Source: an uncultured Bacteroides sp. (GTDB lineage: Bacteria > Bacteroidota > Bacteroidia > Bacteroidales > Bacteroidaceae). From it: DNA of 64,000 bases. Positions 1-9,297 of this stretch are shown here, in pieces. The translations under genes and the position numbers were made by a program. The stretch lies in assembly GCF_963678845.1 (NCBI RefSeq), contig NZ_OY787468.1, positions 124,001 to 188,000 on the forward strand. The letters are read 5' to 3'. Numbering within the stretch: the stretch's first letter is position 1; the number at the start of each line of letters is the position of its first letter. The notes under the pieces were generated by a model. It was not told the origin of the DNA. It did not search any database and saw nothing but the letters and a program-made list of their open reading frames with translations.

Positions 1-630
1 ATAAACAATATCATTGAATAGCTCTTTCTTAATACCTACCGCATCCAACAATTCAGGTTCAAACTGCTTTGTTTCAGGATTCAGCATCTGAGATGTTGAT
101 GCAAAAGTATATTCAGTAACCATCTTACCTGTTAGCATATATGACAAGGCATCAGGAATAAACAATATTTTATCTGTAATAGGTAATACAGAGGAATTGT
201 TCTTTTGAATGGTTGCCAACTGGAACAATGAATTAAAGTTCATAATCTGGATACCAGTCAAACCATATACCTTTTCACGTGGCATTTTCTTGAAGAACTC
301 TTCAGGAGCGCCAACAGTATGAGTATCTCTGTAGCTATAAGGATTACGAAGTATTTCACCATCTTTACCGATACAAACGAAATCAACGCCCCAGGTATCA
401 ATACCAATAGAAGTAATTTCGATTTTCTCCTTAGCAACAACCTTTAATCCATTAAGAATCTCTTGATAAAGAGCATAAATATCCCAATAGAAATGCCCAT
501 TTGCTTCTATAATATTATTAGGAAAGCGGGTTAGTTCTCTAAGTTCAATTGCACCTTCTTTAACTGTGCCCAGAATTGTACGTCCACTGGTCGCACCTAA
601 ATCAACGGCAAAAAAGTTTTTGTTTTCCAT
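1..630 (-). CDS. rhaB: Rhamnulokinase, 3' part cut by window edge
   Basis: This gene phosphorylates L-rhamnulose to L-rhamnulose-1-phosphate in cytoplasmic rhamnose catabolism. The minus strand reads from an ATG at 630 with no stop to the left edge, giving the first 210 residues of about 480. The N-terminus carries the FGGY-kinase phosphate-binding start (FFAVDLGATSGRT), and further on come GIDTWGVDFVCI and the RDTHT segment typical of rhamnulokinases. It lies 400 bp from the GH106 rhamnosidase gene on the same strand, so released rhamnose would feed it. In related Bacteroides it heads a rhaB/rhaI/rhaP-type operon; here the rest is outside the window. Family assignment is firm. The operon partners are inferred. 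Confidence 0.93.
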   Translation of the reverse strand, partial: MENKNFFAVDLGATSGRTILGTVKEGAIELRELTRFPNNIIEANGHFYWDIYALYQEILNGLKVVAKEKIEITSIGIDTWGVDFVCIGKDGEILRNPYSYRDTHTVGAPEEFFKKMPREKVYGLTGIQIMNFNSLFQLATIQKNNSSVLPITDKILFIPDALSYMLTGKMVTEYTFASTSQMLNPETKQFEPELLDAVGIKKELFNDIVY

Positions 631-1028
631 ATATTTTACTTATCTTATTTTATATCCTTGCAATCTTTCATCTATGGACAATCAGGAAGATTGCTGCCAT
701 GAACATTAGTTGTCATAAATAGAGCCAACATCAAAAATTCTCAAAATGAAAGTTGTAACTTATATTACTTTATTTATAAATTTATATACTGTCTATGTTG
801 CAAATATATACATTTACGCAAAGTGATCCATTGTAAGATTTGACTTTAAGACTATCCGTTTTGGTAATTTACCATTCCCAAGTATTAATTCGTCTTAACA
901 TACCACTCTATTTATCAGCAATTTGGCAACATAAAAGCCTAGTAACTCTAATTCTAAGAAATAGAAATATCGGCAATTGCAGATGGTCATAATTCCATAA
1001 TTTGCAATTGCCGATACAAAAAAGGAGA
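631..1028. other. Spacer with rhaB leader and promoter element
   Basis: No gene is seen in this AT-rich gap. On the minus strand a TATATTTG element (801-808, fits the Bacteroides -7 box TAnnTTTG) lies about 170 bp before rhaB, implying a long untranslated leader. No good -33 TTTG is seen at the standard spacing. The hairpin at 968-1016 belongs to the end of the GH106 gene. Confidence 0.4.
968..1016 (-). terminator. Inverted repeat after GH106 gene
   Basis: Fourteen-base arms TATCGGCAATTGCA and its exact complement are separated by about 21 bases, 12 bp past the GH106 stop. On the minus strand the hairpin is followed by a mixed T-rich stretch, so it is a weak terminator or a 3'-end stabiliser. 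Confidence 0.5.
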
Positions 1029-3809
1029 TTACTTATTAGTATAATTTACAGGAACTAACTTCACCGGACCTAATAATCCTGAAGGTACAGTTTCCCAGTC
1101 ACTGTATTTCTTTACTTTATAATTAATATCAACGATGTTTATTTCTTTAAAGTTTCTCCATTCTATACCTCTACGATCATAATCGGCAATACGATTAGCT
1201 GACAGATTGGTTACCTCTATCTCTAAATGGTTCTCTCCTTGCTTCAGGAATTTTCCAACTTTAGCAATATAAGGAACCGACCAAAGTGTACCAACTTCCT
1301 TGCCATTGATTTTAACACGAGCACTTTCTCTAACATCGCCTAAATCGAGCACCCATTCATCTGCAGATATAGTAGGTAAAGTGAAGCTTACACTGTAAAC
1401 TCCGGTACCCATATTCACTTTAGCTTTTGGTTCATCAAGTTCTGTCCATGAACACACCTTTCCAATATTGAAAGTGCCTTCTATCGCGGGTTCACTGTGT
1501 TCAAAATGAAGTTTCCAGTTATTCTCAAGAGTTAGACCCACTGTTTGCGAAACTGTGTATTCCCAATCGGCCATTTTTACATCTTCTTTCGTAAAAGTCC
1601 TCAGCAAGAAAGATTCACCCGATTTAATCTGTAGATAAACCTGAGTACGACCATTCACTTGTCTGATCTTTGCTTTTCCACTTTCACCATTCAATGGATT
1701 ATAAATCACAGCCGAGGTAGCATTTACTCCAAGGTTAATCCAAGCCTCAACATCTTTTGACTGCAAGCATGAAATAAAATAATGGTATCCCGATTCGTTG
1801 GAGCGACGAATACACTTCAATCCATAAACCGTTTTCATATCTTCTGAAACAACACCGGTCTCAGCCAATGCTTTCTTATAGTCACTTCCTGTAATAACTG
1901 CACCTCTCTTAAGAGGACTGTTCATTGTTTCTTTAAAATCAGCAACAGCTGGAAGAGTCTTGAGTAAGTTGCTGAAACGAAGACTGCGTTCATTAAGTTT
2001 AGAAAAACCGGGAACACTTTTCGGATAGTTCTCCATAAAAATAATCTTTGCACCTTGTTCGGTCAGGCTGATTAAATGAGCCAGCACATTATCCGGCATC
2101 TTTTTCACGGCAGGAATAATAATCGCTTTGTATTTTGTTCCGCCTTTCGTCTGAAGCATGCCATTCACACATTTAGTGTTAAGGATAAACTGATCAGAAA
2201 TATAATCTACATCATATCCGCTCTCACTTATCTTATGAACAACTTCAATAAATTTAGGAGCTCTCTTTTCCATCTTATGGATATCAAACGCCAGCATACG
2301 GCCATCCTGATCGTGCCACATATCATAAACAGGCAGATAAATAAGGAAATCGTTATCTGGTTTACCCATTTGCAAGAAAGACTGACAACGGGTGATGTAC
2401 TGAAAGAATGCCGGAGCATCCCGCCAGATAGTATTCGTGGGCGACATATTAATAGAGGCATAAAACAACCATCCCGGCCACTTTGCATCTTTGGGAGAAT
2501 AAGGAGTTCCATGAAAATAAGTATGATTAACCCCTGAAACAAACATCAAATCAATATCCGGTTTACATTGTGACAATGAAGTGCGGAAATGTTCCGTGAG
2601 CCAAGTAAATGTTTCAGAAGAAGTATAAGGTTTACCTGAAATGTGTGCTGCCGAAGAGGCATACTTCAACATAGATAAATCAGAGAAGTTCTTCACTGTC
2701 AAGGAGTCTTTTCTTAATCCCTTGATTCCAAAGTTTGAGATACCAAAACCTTCACATTCGGGAACATCAACAGTAGCATAAAGATCTATCAGGTTACCGG
2801 GAGAGCCATGAGCCTGGTTACGAGTAAGACTTCCATGAACATGTGCCCACTTTGTCCACTGAGCAGTAAAGTTTTCCTGCAATAGTTCTGATATTGTTTC
2901 GCGATAATCAGAAATAATTCGGGCTGTTATATCATTGCGACTCTCATCAAGAAATTCAGGGAGGTACTCTTCCAGCTTATATCCACGTCGCTTATAGAAC
3001 TGTTCAAAAAGATCCGGTGTCCAGTCTGCATTATAAACTTCATAAGAATCATTAAAGAAATTATGCGGATAAGGTGTTTTTGTTTCTGCAAATGCTTTAT
3101 CAAAACGATGAAGGTAATTGGCAACCGCCTTGTATGAAAAATGATTCATCACATAACCTTCACCACCGGGAGCAGCACGTTTTACTTTCTGAAGTGTCTT
3201 TCCGTTAAAGACAGCTATCAACCTCCACTGACCTGCCGGAGCTGTCCAGTTCAGCCTACCTTGTTTATCAACTTTAGAAGTAATATCCTTTCGCTCACCT
3301 TTCTGCGAAAAAGCCATCAAACGATAAAGAGGAGCTATTGATCTCTGCTTTTCATCAGAAACCTGAATGGTAGCCTTTAGCTGTTCGCCGCCATTCAATT
3401 TATATTCTTCAAAAAAGACTTTACTTGCAGCATCTTCAATGCTCACTTCCGGTCCGCCAAAAGGCCATCCGGTACCAGTATTCATATCCATTTGCATACC
3501 ACATCTTTTCGCTTCGGATTCAGTGTGACGTAGCATCTTCATCCACACAGGAGAAAGAAATTTAAGATCATGGGCCTCATTACCTTTCACTCCATAAATA
3601 GGAGTGATTTCCATTGTTCCCATACCTGCACGGGAATATTCCTCCAGATTATAAGTTAGATTTTGTTCATCTACCGCACTTCCCAACCACCACCAACGAG
3701 CAGCCGGCTTTGCTTCAGTTGTTATATTAGGCCATGCCACTTCCTGAGCAGTAGAATAAATACCTAAGGAAGCGAAACTGCTAATTAACAATATTCTTTT
3801 AATCATCAT
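1029..3809 (-). CDS. GH106-family alpha-L-rhamnosidase, secreted
   Basis: The 926-residue protein has an N-terminal signal peptide (about residues 1-21). It shows the hallmark start of GH106 enzymes (PAARWWWLGSAVDEQNLTYN), a long catalytic region with VSGVNHTYFHGTPYSP, and a C-terminal galactose-binding-like jelly roll (about 770-920, with GEWxx-type LDLGDVRESARVKINGK). GH106 enzymes remove terminal L-rhamnose from rhamnogalacturonan, arabinogalactan or flavonoid glycans. The first codon may be Met1 or Met2. Neighbours fit: rhamnulokinase on one side and an esterase-GH105 fusion on the other. A TATATTTG -7 box (3826-3833) just upstream and a terminator before it suggest its own transcript. 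The substrate is inferred from context. Confidence 0.9.
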   Translation of the reverse strand: MMIKRILLISSFASLGIYSTAQEVAWPNITTEAKPAARWWWLGSAVDEQNLTYNLEEYSRAGMGTMEITPIYGVKGNEAHDLKFLSPVWMKMLRHTESEAKRCGMQMDMNTGTGWPFGGPEVSIEDAASKVFFEEYKLNGGEQLKATIQVSDEKQRSIAPLYRLMAFSQKGERKDITSKVDKQGRLNWTAPAGQWRLIAVFNGKTLQKVKRAAPGGEGYVMNHFSYKAVANYLHRFDKAFAETKTPYPHNFFNDSYEVYNADWTPDLFEQFYKRRGYKLEEYLPEFLDESRNDITARIISDYRETISELLQENFTAQWTKWAHVHGSLTRNQAHGSPGNLIDLYATVDVPECEGFGISNFGIKGLRKDSLTVKNFSDLSMLKYASSAAHISGKPYTSSETFTWLTEHFRTSLSQCKPDIDLMFVSGVNHTYFHGTPYSPKDAKWPGWLFYASINMSPTNTIWRDAPAFFQYITRCQSFLQMGKPDNDFLIYLPVYDMWHDQDGRMLAFDIHKMEKRAPKFIEVVHKISESGYDVDYISDQFILNTKCVNGMLQTKGGTKYKAIIIPAVKKMPDNVLAHLISLTEQGAKIIFMENYPKSVPGFSKLNERSLRFSNLLKTLPAVADFKETMNSPLKRGAVITGSDYKKALAETGVVSEDMKTVYGLKCIRRSNESGYHYFISCLQSKDVEAWINLGVNATSAVIYNPLNGESGKAKIRQVNGRTQVYLQIKSGESFLLRTFTKEDVKMADWEYTVSQTVGLTLENNWKLHFEHSEPAIEGTFNIGKVCSWTELDEPKAKVNMGTGVYSVSFTLPTISADEWVLDLGDVRESARVKINGKEVGTLWSVPYIAKVGKFLKQGENHLEIEVTNLSANRIADYDRRGIEWRNFKEINIVDINYKVKKYSDWETVPSGLLGPVKLVPVNYTNK

Positions 3810-3854
3810 ATTACAATTTAAGATTCAAATATACAAAATTAATAACTGCAAAAA

Positions 3855-3890
3855 ACTGTTTTAGCTCTATAACAATAGAGCCTAAACAGT
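3855..3890 (-). terminator. Strong intrinsic terminator after esterase-GH105 gene
   Basis: A perfect-looking hairpin (arms ACTGTTTtAGCTCTAT and ATAGAGCcTAAACAGT, four-base loop) is followed on the minus strand by TTTTTT. It lies 18 bp past the stop of the esterase-GH105 gene and separates that gene from GH106. Confidence 0.85.
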
Positions 3891-3908
3891 TCTCAGCCTA
3901 TACTTTAT

Positions 3909-6428
3909 TTATTGTCCCAATTCTATGCAGCCCATAATGTAAGGGCCGGTAGCTTTGGCATCATTATCGCGCATTTTCTCGCCAATATAATATTCAAAGC
4001 TTCCATCGCGATAAGGGTTTCCACCTAATCCTCCTACCTGACAGCACCGGGTAAGAGTCAGCGTTCCATCTCCATTCTCAATAATCAGCTTATTTTTCAA
4101 ACCTTCAAAAGCCTTTTCAGCATAAACGCGGTATTTTTTATCAATGTATCCTTTATTCACAGCCTTTGCATAAGCATACATAAATTGAGTAGTAACAGAT
4201 GCTTCGGGGAAATTACCTTCACGCTTTGGCTGATCAAGAACCTGATACCACAATCCATTCTTGTCCTGATAATTAGGAAGCGCATCTGCCAATCCTTGAA
4301 TATAGCCAATAAGAGTAGCACGACCGGCATGATCAGTAGGAATATAATCGAGTGCATCGACCATAGCCATGAAATACCAGCCAATGCTTCTTCCCCAGAA
4401 GTTAGGAGAAAGTCCGGTTTCAGGATTTGCCCAACGTTGAGACTTGCTCTCGTCCCAGGCATGGTAGTAAAGTCCGGTTTTAGCATCAAAAGTATGATTA
4501 TGACAAAGAATGATTTGCTTAACAGCTTCATCAATCCATTCGGGCTTACCAAATTCAGCACCATACTGAGCCATAAAAGGAGATGCCATATAAATACCAT
4601 CCAGCCAAATCTGATGTTGATAAGTCAGCTTATGCCAATAGCCTCCCTCAAGAGTTCTTGGTTGATCTTTTAATTGTCTGATAAGAACATCCATGGCAAG
4701 TTTATACTTCTGGTTGCCGGTTTCTTTATATAGATCGAACAGTACTTTGCCAGAGTTTACATAGTCAATATTGTAAGTTGACTTATCATACAAAGTAATT
4801 TCACCTTTATCGTTAATAAGAGAGTCTGCAAACTCTTTTACATATTTAAAATAGCGTTTATCACCCGTAAGTTTCCACATTTTAAGCATGGCGCAGCAAC
4901 CTACACCCTGAGCATAACCCCAGAAAGGTTTCGTTCCATGATCTAATTGCCATGCGTGAGGAAAGCGTCTCATTTCAGAATCGGCAAAACGTCGGGCGTA
5001 TGTATCGTCCTGAAAATTATCTGTGCGGAAAGGAGAAGCAGGAAAACCTGCATTATTAAATAAGTTTACACGGAAGAAAAAGCCCCATCCATAACGTACA
5101 GCAACAGGATCCAATACTTCCGGAGCAGAAACCTCCACCTTATTGTTTACAATTATAGCTTTAGCAGGATAAAAACGTCTGTCGGTACCCGAAATGAAGA
5201 ACCCTTTCAGTACTTCACCTTTTGAGTTAAGTCCATCTTCTACATAATCGAAAGAAAGAACAATCTTATTACCCGACTTCTTCATTGATTTATAAAGTGG
5301 TCCTGAATAAGCACATTTCTTTCCGTAAGATTTTGCCAAAGACCATGATGCAAGACGTTCGCCTGTTACACGTTTGTTACGTGGATGAATATCGGTAGAA
5401 TCACCGGCATCAGTAATAACAGCCATACCTGTATTTTTAACAGATTGCCATGTCTTTAACTGAGCTTCACGAATTCCTGCTGGTTGTTTATACTGAGGAG
5501 CAATCTGCACAAAATAGAAAGGCATGTCCGGTTGTTTCCATTCAGCACGCCAGCTATTAATCATATTGGTAAATACCGACTGATATTTTTCAAAACGATC
5601 CGAGTTTGATTCACCCTGATACCAGATAGTACCTTTTATTGTATAAGGAAGAATTGGATTAATCATTCCATTCCATAAAGTGGCAGGCACCTTGCAATAA
5701 TTCTTCTCTATCTTAACATTCTTCAAAGCAAATTTATCAAGCACATCTGCATACAAAGGATCATTTTCCATCACACCCATCTTTGTCCATGACTCAGCAT
5801 GAGTTCCACCCCAGGTAGACTGAATTAATCCTACAGGAACTTTAAGATCTTTATGAAGTTTACGGCCAAAAACAAATCCCACTGCAGAGAAATCTTTAAG
5901 GTTGGCAGGATTACAAACCACCCAATGTCCTACACAATCATCTACCGGACCCTGATGAGCCAGTTGATGCTCCACATGGAAAAGACGAATTTCAGGATAA
6001 TCAGCATCTTTCATTTCTTCTGTTTCATTCAGCATACCGGTTCTCCAACCCTCAGCCTTGGAAACCTGAAACTCCATATTAGATTGTCCCGAGCAAAGCC
6101 ACACCTCACCAATCAGGACATTATTAATCTGAATAACATTTTCACCTCTTACAGTAATTTTCTGATCTTTTGCTGCTCTTGGAGTATTAATCTTCAGCGT
6201 CCATCTGCCATCAGCATCAGCAGTGGTTACATATCTTTTAAAGTTCCATGAATTGGTTACTGTGATCTTCTCGTTTGCAGAAGCCTTTCCCCAAATGCTT
6301 ACCTGAGTATTTTCCTGCAGCACCATATTGTCTGAGAATATGGAAGGAAGTTTGACTGTTGCATTGATCTTAACAGAGCAAGCAATTAATAATAAAAAAG
6401 AAAATAAAAAAGAGATTTGTCTTTTCAT
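3909..6428 (-). CDS. Fusion: SGNH sialate-O-acetylesterase-like (CE20 type) plus GH105
   Basis: The 839-residue secreted protein joins two enzymes. Residues about 25-465 match the sialate O-acetylesterase/SGNH family: VKLPSIFSDNMVLQ start, nucleophile motif WLCSGQSNMEF, and a late catalytic DxxH in STDIHPRNK. Residues about 480-835 match GH105 unsaturated rhamnogalacturonyl hydrolases: DDTYARRFADSEMRRFP, WGYAQGVGCCAM, and the catalytic-Asp motif WLDGIYMASPF. GH105 removes the unsaturated uronic acid left by rhamnogalacturonan lyase, and the esterase would remove acetyl groups from the same oligosaccharide. The fusion places deacetylation and hydrolysis on one chain. A signal peptide with ACS suggests a lipoprotein or periplasmic protein. 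A TATTTTTG -7 box lies upstream. Confidence 0.9.
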   Translation of the reverse strand: MKRQISFLFSFLLLIACSVKINATVKLPSIFSDNMVLQENTQVSIWGKASANEKITVTNSWNFKRYVTTADADGRWTLKINTPRAAKDQKITVRGENVIQINNVLIGEVWLCSGQSNMEFQVSKAEGWRTGMLNETEEMKDADYPEIRLFHVEHQLAHQGPVDDCVGHWVVCNPANLKDFSAVGFVFGRKLHKDLKVPVGLIQSTWGGTHAESWTKMGVMENDPLYADVLDKFALKNVKIEKNYCKVPATLWNGMINPILPYTIKGTIWYQGESNSDRFEKYQSVFTNMINSWRAEWKQPDMPFYFVQIAPQYKQPAGIREAQLKTWQSVKNTGMAVITDAGDSTDIHPRNKRVTGERLASWSLAKSYGKKCAYSGPLYKSMKKSGNKIVLSFDYVEDGLNSKGEVLKGFFISGTDRRFYPAKAIIVNNKVEVSAPEVLDPVAVRYGWGFFFRVNLFNNAGFPASPFRTDNFQDDTYARRFADSEMRRFPHAWQLDHGTKPFWGYAQGVGCCAMLKMWKLTGDKRYFKYVKEFADSLINDKGEITLYDKSTYNIDYVNSGKVLFDLYKETGNQKYKLAMDVLIRQLKDQPRTLEGGYWHKLTYQHQIWLDGIYMASPFMAQYGAEFGKPEWIDEAVKQIILCHNHTFDAKTGLYYHAWDESKSQRWANPETGLSPNFWGRSIGWYFMAMVDALDYIPTDHAGRATLIGYIQGLADALPNYQDKNGLWYQVLDQPKREGNFPEASVTTQFMYAYAKAVNKGYIDKKYRVYAEKAFEGLKNKLIIENGDGTLTLTRCCQVGGLGGNPYRDGSFEYYIGEKMRDNDAKATGPYIMGCIELGQ

Positions 6429-6473
6429 AACGGTATCCGTCTTTTATAGTTTACACAAAACAACTTGACTCTA

Positions 6474-6481
6474 CAAAAATA
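6474..6481 (-). promoter_or_regulatory. Bacteroides -7 box for esterase-GH105 gene
   Basis: The minus strand reads TATTTTTG 46 bp before the start codon, with a TTTG about 16 bp further upstream. This is slightly shorter than the usual 19-21 bp spacing. Confidence 0.45.
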
Positions 6482-6588
6482 GGGAATGCAAGATACACAA
6501 ACTATCTATATTTTGATGGGATTATTGTACTTTTTGTTGTTTATGATACTATAAAGCAGAGAGATAAGTGAAGAATTAAAAAAAACAG

Positions 6589-6617
6589 CCCATCGAAAAT
6601 AAACAATTTTCAATGGG
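6589..6617 (-). terminator. Terminator of the small basic protein gene
   Basis: The arms CCCATcGAAAAT and ATTTTCaATGGG form a hairpin 26 bp past the stop of the 39-residue gene. On the minus strand it is followed by CTGTTTTTTTT. Its presence supports that gene as real and separately transcribed. Confidence 0.75.
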
Positions 6618-6642
6618 TTATTTTTTCATGAGTAGAAAGAAA

Positions 6643-6762
6643 TTACTGCTTTTCTTTTTTGTGCTTGCCACTACCTTCAGTAGCTTTTTCCAATTGATAC
6701 TCTGATTTAACTTTTGGTTTGTCAGCCCCTTTTTTAGGCTTTTTGTTTCCTGCAGCTCCCAT
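6643..6762 (-). CDS. Very small lysine-rich protein (39 aa)
   Basis: An ATG at 6762 opens a 39-residue frame starting MGAAGNKKPKKGADKPKVK and ending GSGKHKKEKQ. It is strongly basic, soluble and without hydrophobic segments. The start is preceded by an A/T-rich leader (TTATAAAA just before ATG), as usual for Bacteroides translation, and a strong terminator follows the stop. Below common size cut-offs, it is easily missed by gene finders. The composition suggests nucleic-acid or ribosome binding, but no family is recognised. The palindrome array at 6945-7029 lies upstream and could control it. Confidence 0.6.
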   Translation of the reverse strand: MGAAGNKKPKKGADKPKVKSEYQLEKATEGSGKHKKEKQ

Positions 6763-7466
6763 TTTTATAAAAATTTAAAGTTGAAATTATATATAAATTA
6801 ATAACAGTTCGTTTTAAAATTGCGAACAGTCCTAACGAAGCAAAGACCATACCATTAAAGGCCATTGTCAGTTAATTTAGATAAAACCGTGGAAAACAAT
6901 TTATATAAAGGTGTTTCATGAAACACATAGCGGAATATTATTAATTTGATATACATCAAACGTATACTTAGACGTATATCAGATAGGTTATTTGATATAT
7001 ATCTAATAGATAGTTAGATATACATCTAAACGCAATTATATATATATTTAATTGCATTTACAAAACCGAATAATTAAAACAAGACTAAACAGTATGACAT
7101 ATTTGCATGGCACAGCTTTTACTCGTCAGTACTTATTATCAGCCCCAAATATCACTCAATATATATCCACTTATTAACTGTGCAGTCTCAACAAACAAAA
7201 AAAAGGTCCTTCGTTAATTTTAGCACAACAGGTTTTCTTAAAACAAAAGCATAACTCATATCCAAGATTATATTCTTTATATTTATGATTGGAGAAGATT
7301 TTTTCGTAATTTTGCCGTCCCTAAATGCTATACCTTATTGAACCTAAGAAGAAAATGGGAAAAGAATAAAAAAGTAACAGGCGACCAAGACTCCCGTTCT
7401 CTTAGTTTCGTAAGTAATGCATATTCATTTAAAGAAAGAAGCAACATTATAACGAATTAAGAATAT
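6763..7466. other. Long AT-rich spacer
   Basis: No coding frame of note was seen in these 700 bp. It contains the palindrome array at 6945-7029 and, near the right end, a TAATTTTG -7-like box (7307-7314). The box lies about 150 bp before the DUF6064 gene, so that gene would have a long leader. A four-codon ATG frame in the leader (7353 onward) is probably chance. Confidence 0.4.
6945..7029. repeat. Four 16-bp palindromes at exact 23-bp pitch
   Basis: Copies start at 6945 (TTTGATATACATCAAA), 6968 (TTAGACGTATATCAGA), 6991 (TTTGATATATATCTAA) and 7014 (TTAGATATACATCTAA). Each start is 23 bp from the next. The first copy is a perfect TTGAT-N4-ATCAA site, the consensus of FNR/CRP-type regulators, and the fourth is a perfect palindrome of the same layout. 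Flanking palindromes are GTGTTTCATGAAACAC (6911-6926) and GCAATTA...TAATTGC (7032-7055). The layout suggests a multi-dimer operator. The regulator and target gene are inference. Confidence 0.7.
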
Positions 7467-8192
7467 ATGGAAATTTTCTGGAATACAATTGCCCAATATA
7501 ACGCCGGAACCTGGATCTATCAGATAATAATATCAATTATCGCAATTGCATTAACAATCACTTTATTCAGGCGCCCTACAAAGATGATTAAATATGCCAT
7601 GAAAATTTTTCTCGCATTTCTTAATGCATGGATTGCCATAGTTTACTATTTCATCTATTGTGAACCGAGAAGCTTTAATAATGTTTTTGCTATATTCTGG
7701 GGAATAATGGTTCTTTTCTGGCTATACGATTTACTTATCAGCCATACGCCTTTTGAGCGAACACACAAATATGACAAACTATCTATATTACTTTGCCTGC
7801 TTCCATTAATTTATCCACTATTCTCATTAGTCAGGGGTCTTCATTTTCCAATGATGACATCACCTGTAATGCCTTGCTCCGTGGCGGTATTTACAATAGG
7901 ATTGTTGCTGGCATTTTCAAAGAAAGTAAATATCTTCTTAGTTCTCTTCCTCACTCACTGGGCATTGATTGGTTTTACAAAAGTATATTTCTTTAAGATA
8001 CCCGAAGACTTTCTCTTAGCCAGTTCATCTGTTCCGGCACTCTATCTTTTCTTTAAAGAATACGTTAATTCTAATCTGCACAAGTCAACCCAACCAAAAG
8101 AAAAGATTATCAATCTGTTATTGATAACATTATGCTGCATCATCGGTATGATATTTACCGTAACCATGATAAGCGAATTATGTAAGGCATAG
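7467..8192 (+). CDS. DUF6064 family integral membrane protein
   Basis: The 241-residue protein is almost wholly hydrophobic, with about seven predicted membrane segments. It has the features I recall for DUF6064 (an N-terminal FWNTIAQYNAGTW, a central PVMPCSVAVFTIGLLL and a late FKIPEDFLLASSSV segment). The function is unknown; the family is named only by number. The start at 7467 follows an A-rich leader. It stands alone, with 274 bp to the previous regulatory array and 166 bp to the FolD-like gene. Nothing in the context gives a role. Confidence 0.75.
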   Translation: MEIFWNTIAQYNAGTWIYQIIISIIAIALTITLFRRPTKMIKYAMKIFLAFLNAWIAIVYYFIYCEPRSFNNVFAIFWGIMVLFWLYDLLISHTPFERTHKYDKLSILLCLLPLIYPLFSLVRGLHFPMMTSPVMPCSVAVFTIGLLLAFSKKVNIFLVLFLTHWALIGFTKVYFFKIPEDFLLASSSVPALYLFFKEYVNSNLHKSTQPKEKIINLLLITLCCIIGMIFTVTMISELCKA

Positions 8193-8358
8193 ACACCTAA
8201 CCTAAAATTAGCATCTGCATATATTATAACCTTAACTAAAAACTTTAATCGGTCCTTTCAGAACTTAGTTTCAGATAGTTTTGTTCTAACTAAGGGGAAC
8301 TCAAATCACTTGGTTATGTGGAAAATTATCACGCTAAAGTACCATTAAATAAAAAGTT

Positions 8359-9285
8359 ATGGAAGCTAAAATCATCAAAGGAGATTTCATTAAAGACAAA
8401 ATATTTAATGAAGTAAAAAGTGAAATAGCCGAACTCAAAGCAAGATATAATAAAACACCTGGAATTGCATTTATTGGCTTTTCAGGAGTACCTTTATCTA
8501 AATATGTTATTCCACTTCATCTTCAAGTAGCCGAAGCTGCAGGATTTAAAGTTTTTAAAGAGATAAAGGCTGATGATGCAACAGAAGAGGAAATGTTTAA
8601 ATTGATAGAAGAATTTAACAACAACAATAACATACATGCAATTGTCCTTCTGCAACCTTTGCCTGTGCATCTAAATCCAATACGAATTATAAATAAAATA
8701 GACCGAAACAAAGAAGTAGAAGGTTTTCATCCCGAAAACATGCTGAGCACTTTAATTCCGGATATCGAAACAAATAAATATCCGATGTGTCTGCCCACTG
8801 CCCTAATTGAATTATTCAAAGACGCAGGAGTTCAGTTAAAGAAAGATCAGGAATGGGTTTTTGTTTTAGATGATGAGTTCGTAGCAAACCCATTAACAAA
8901 CATGGTTGTAAAAACAGCTGCTTCTCAAGCTGTTCCACATGATTGTTCTCTGGCTATCATAAATAAGAACTCTAAAAATATGGTTGATTATTGCAAAAGA
9001 GCCGACATTCTAGTTGTTGTGAGTAAGAACCCTGAATATATACAAGCTAAATGGATTAAACCAGGCGCTTGCATTGTCGACGTTTATTCAAATCTGGTGA
9101 AAGAAATACCCAGTAAAGATAATCCAGACAGGCTGATACCTATTATCAGGGGTGGCGTTAATATTTATTCAGTTAAGAATATTGCCAGTGCCATTGTTCC
9201 TGTTCCCGGTGGAGTGGTTGCTGTTGTCCTGCCTTTGCTATTGCGTAACGCGCTTATTTCATTTAAGAATAGCTTAATAGTTTAA
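8359..9285 (+). CDS. Divergent FolD-like protein, catalytic residues altered
   Basis: The 308-residue protein follows the fold of 5,10-methylene-THF dehydrogenase/cyclohydrolase from end to end. It shows QPLPVHLN for the QLPLP strand, VEGFHPENML for DVDGFHPxN, KPGACIVDVYSN for the KxGAxVIDVG strand, and AIVPVPGGVVAV for ITPVPGGVGP. The key residues are changed. The lysine of the YVxxK motif is missing (YVIPLHLQVAEAAGF), the QLPLP glutamine is displaced, and the GRSxxVGxP nucleotide loop reads VLDDEFVANPLTN. It is therefore probably not a normal FolD. It is 12 bp from a 3-hydroxyacyl-CoA dehydrogenase gene and surely co-transcribed with it. The true reaction is unknown. Confidence 0.8.
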   Translation: MEAKIIKGDFIKDKIFNEVKSEIAELKARYNKTPGIAFIGFSGVPLSKYVIPLHLQVAEAAGFKVFKEIKADDATEEEMFKLIEEFNNNNNIHAIVLLQPLPVHLNPIRIINKIDRNKEVEGFHPENMLSTLIPDIETNKYPMCLPTALIELFKDAGVQLKKDQEWVFVLDDEFVANPLTNMVVKTAASQAVPHDCSLAIINKNSKNMVDYCKRADILVVVSKNPEYIQAKWIKPGACIVDVYSNLVKEIPSKDNPDRLIPIIRGGVNIYSVKNIASAIVPVPGGVVAVVLPLLLRNALISFKNSLIV

Positions 9286-9297
9286 AAATTAAATGTT

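Noticed and set aside
2076..2537. 153-aa plus-strand frame inside GH106
   Set aside because: Antisense shadow of a gene with clear family motifs; no promoter or start context.
7353..7367. Short leader peptide before the DUF6064 gene
   Set aside because: Four codons (MGKE) without regulatory-codon runs or a following hairpin; likely chance.
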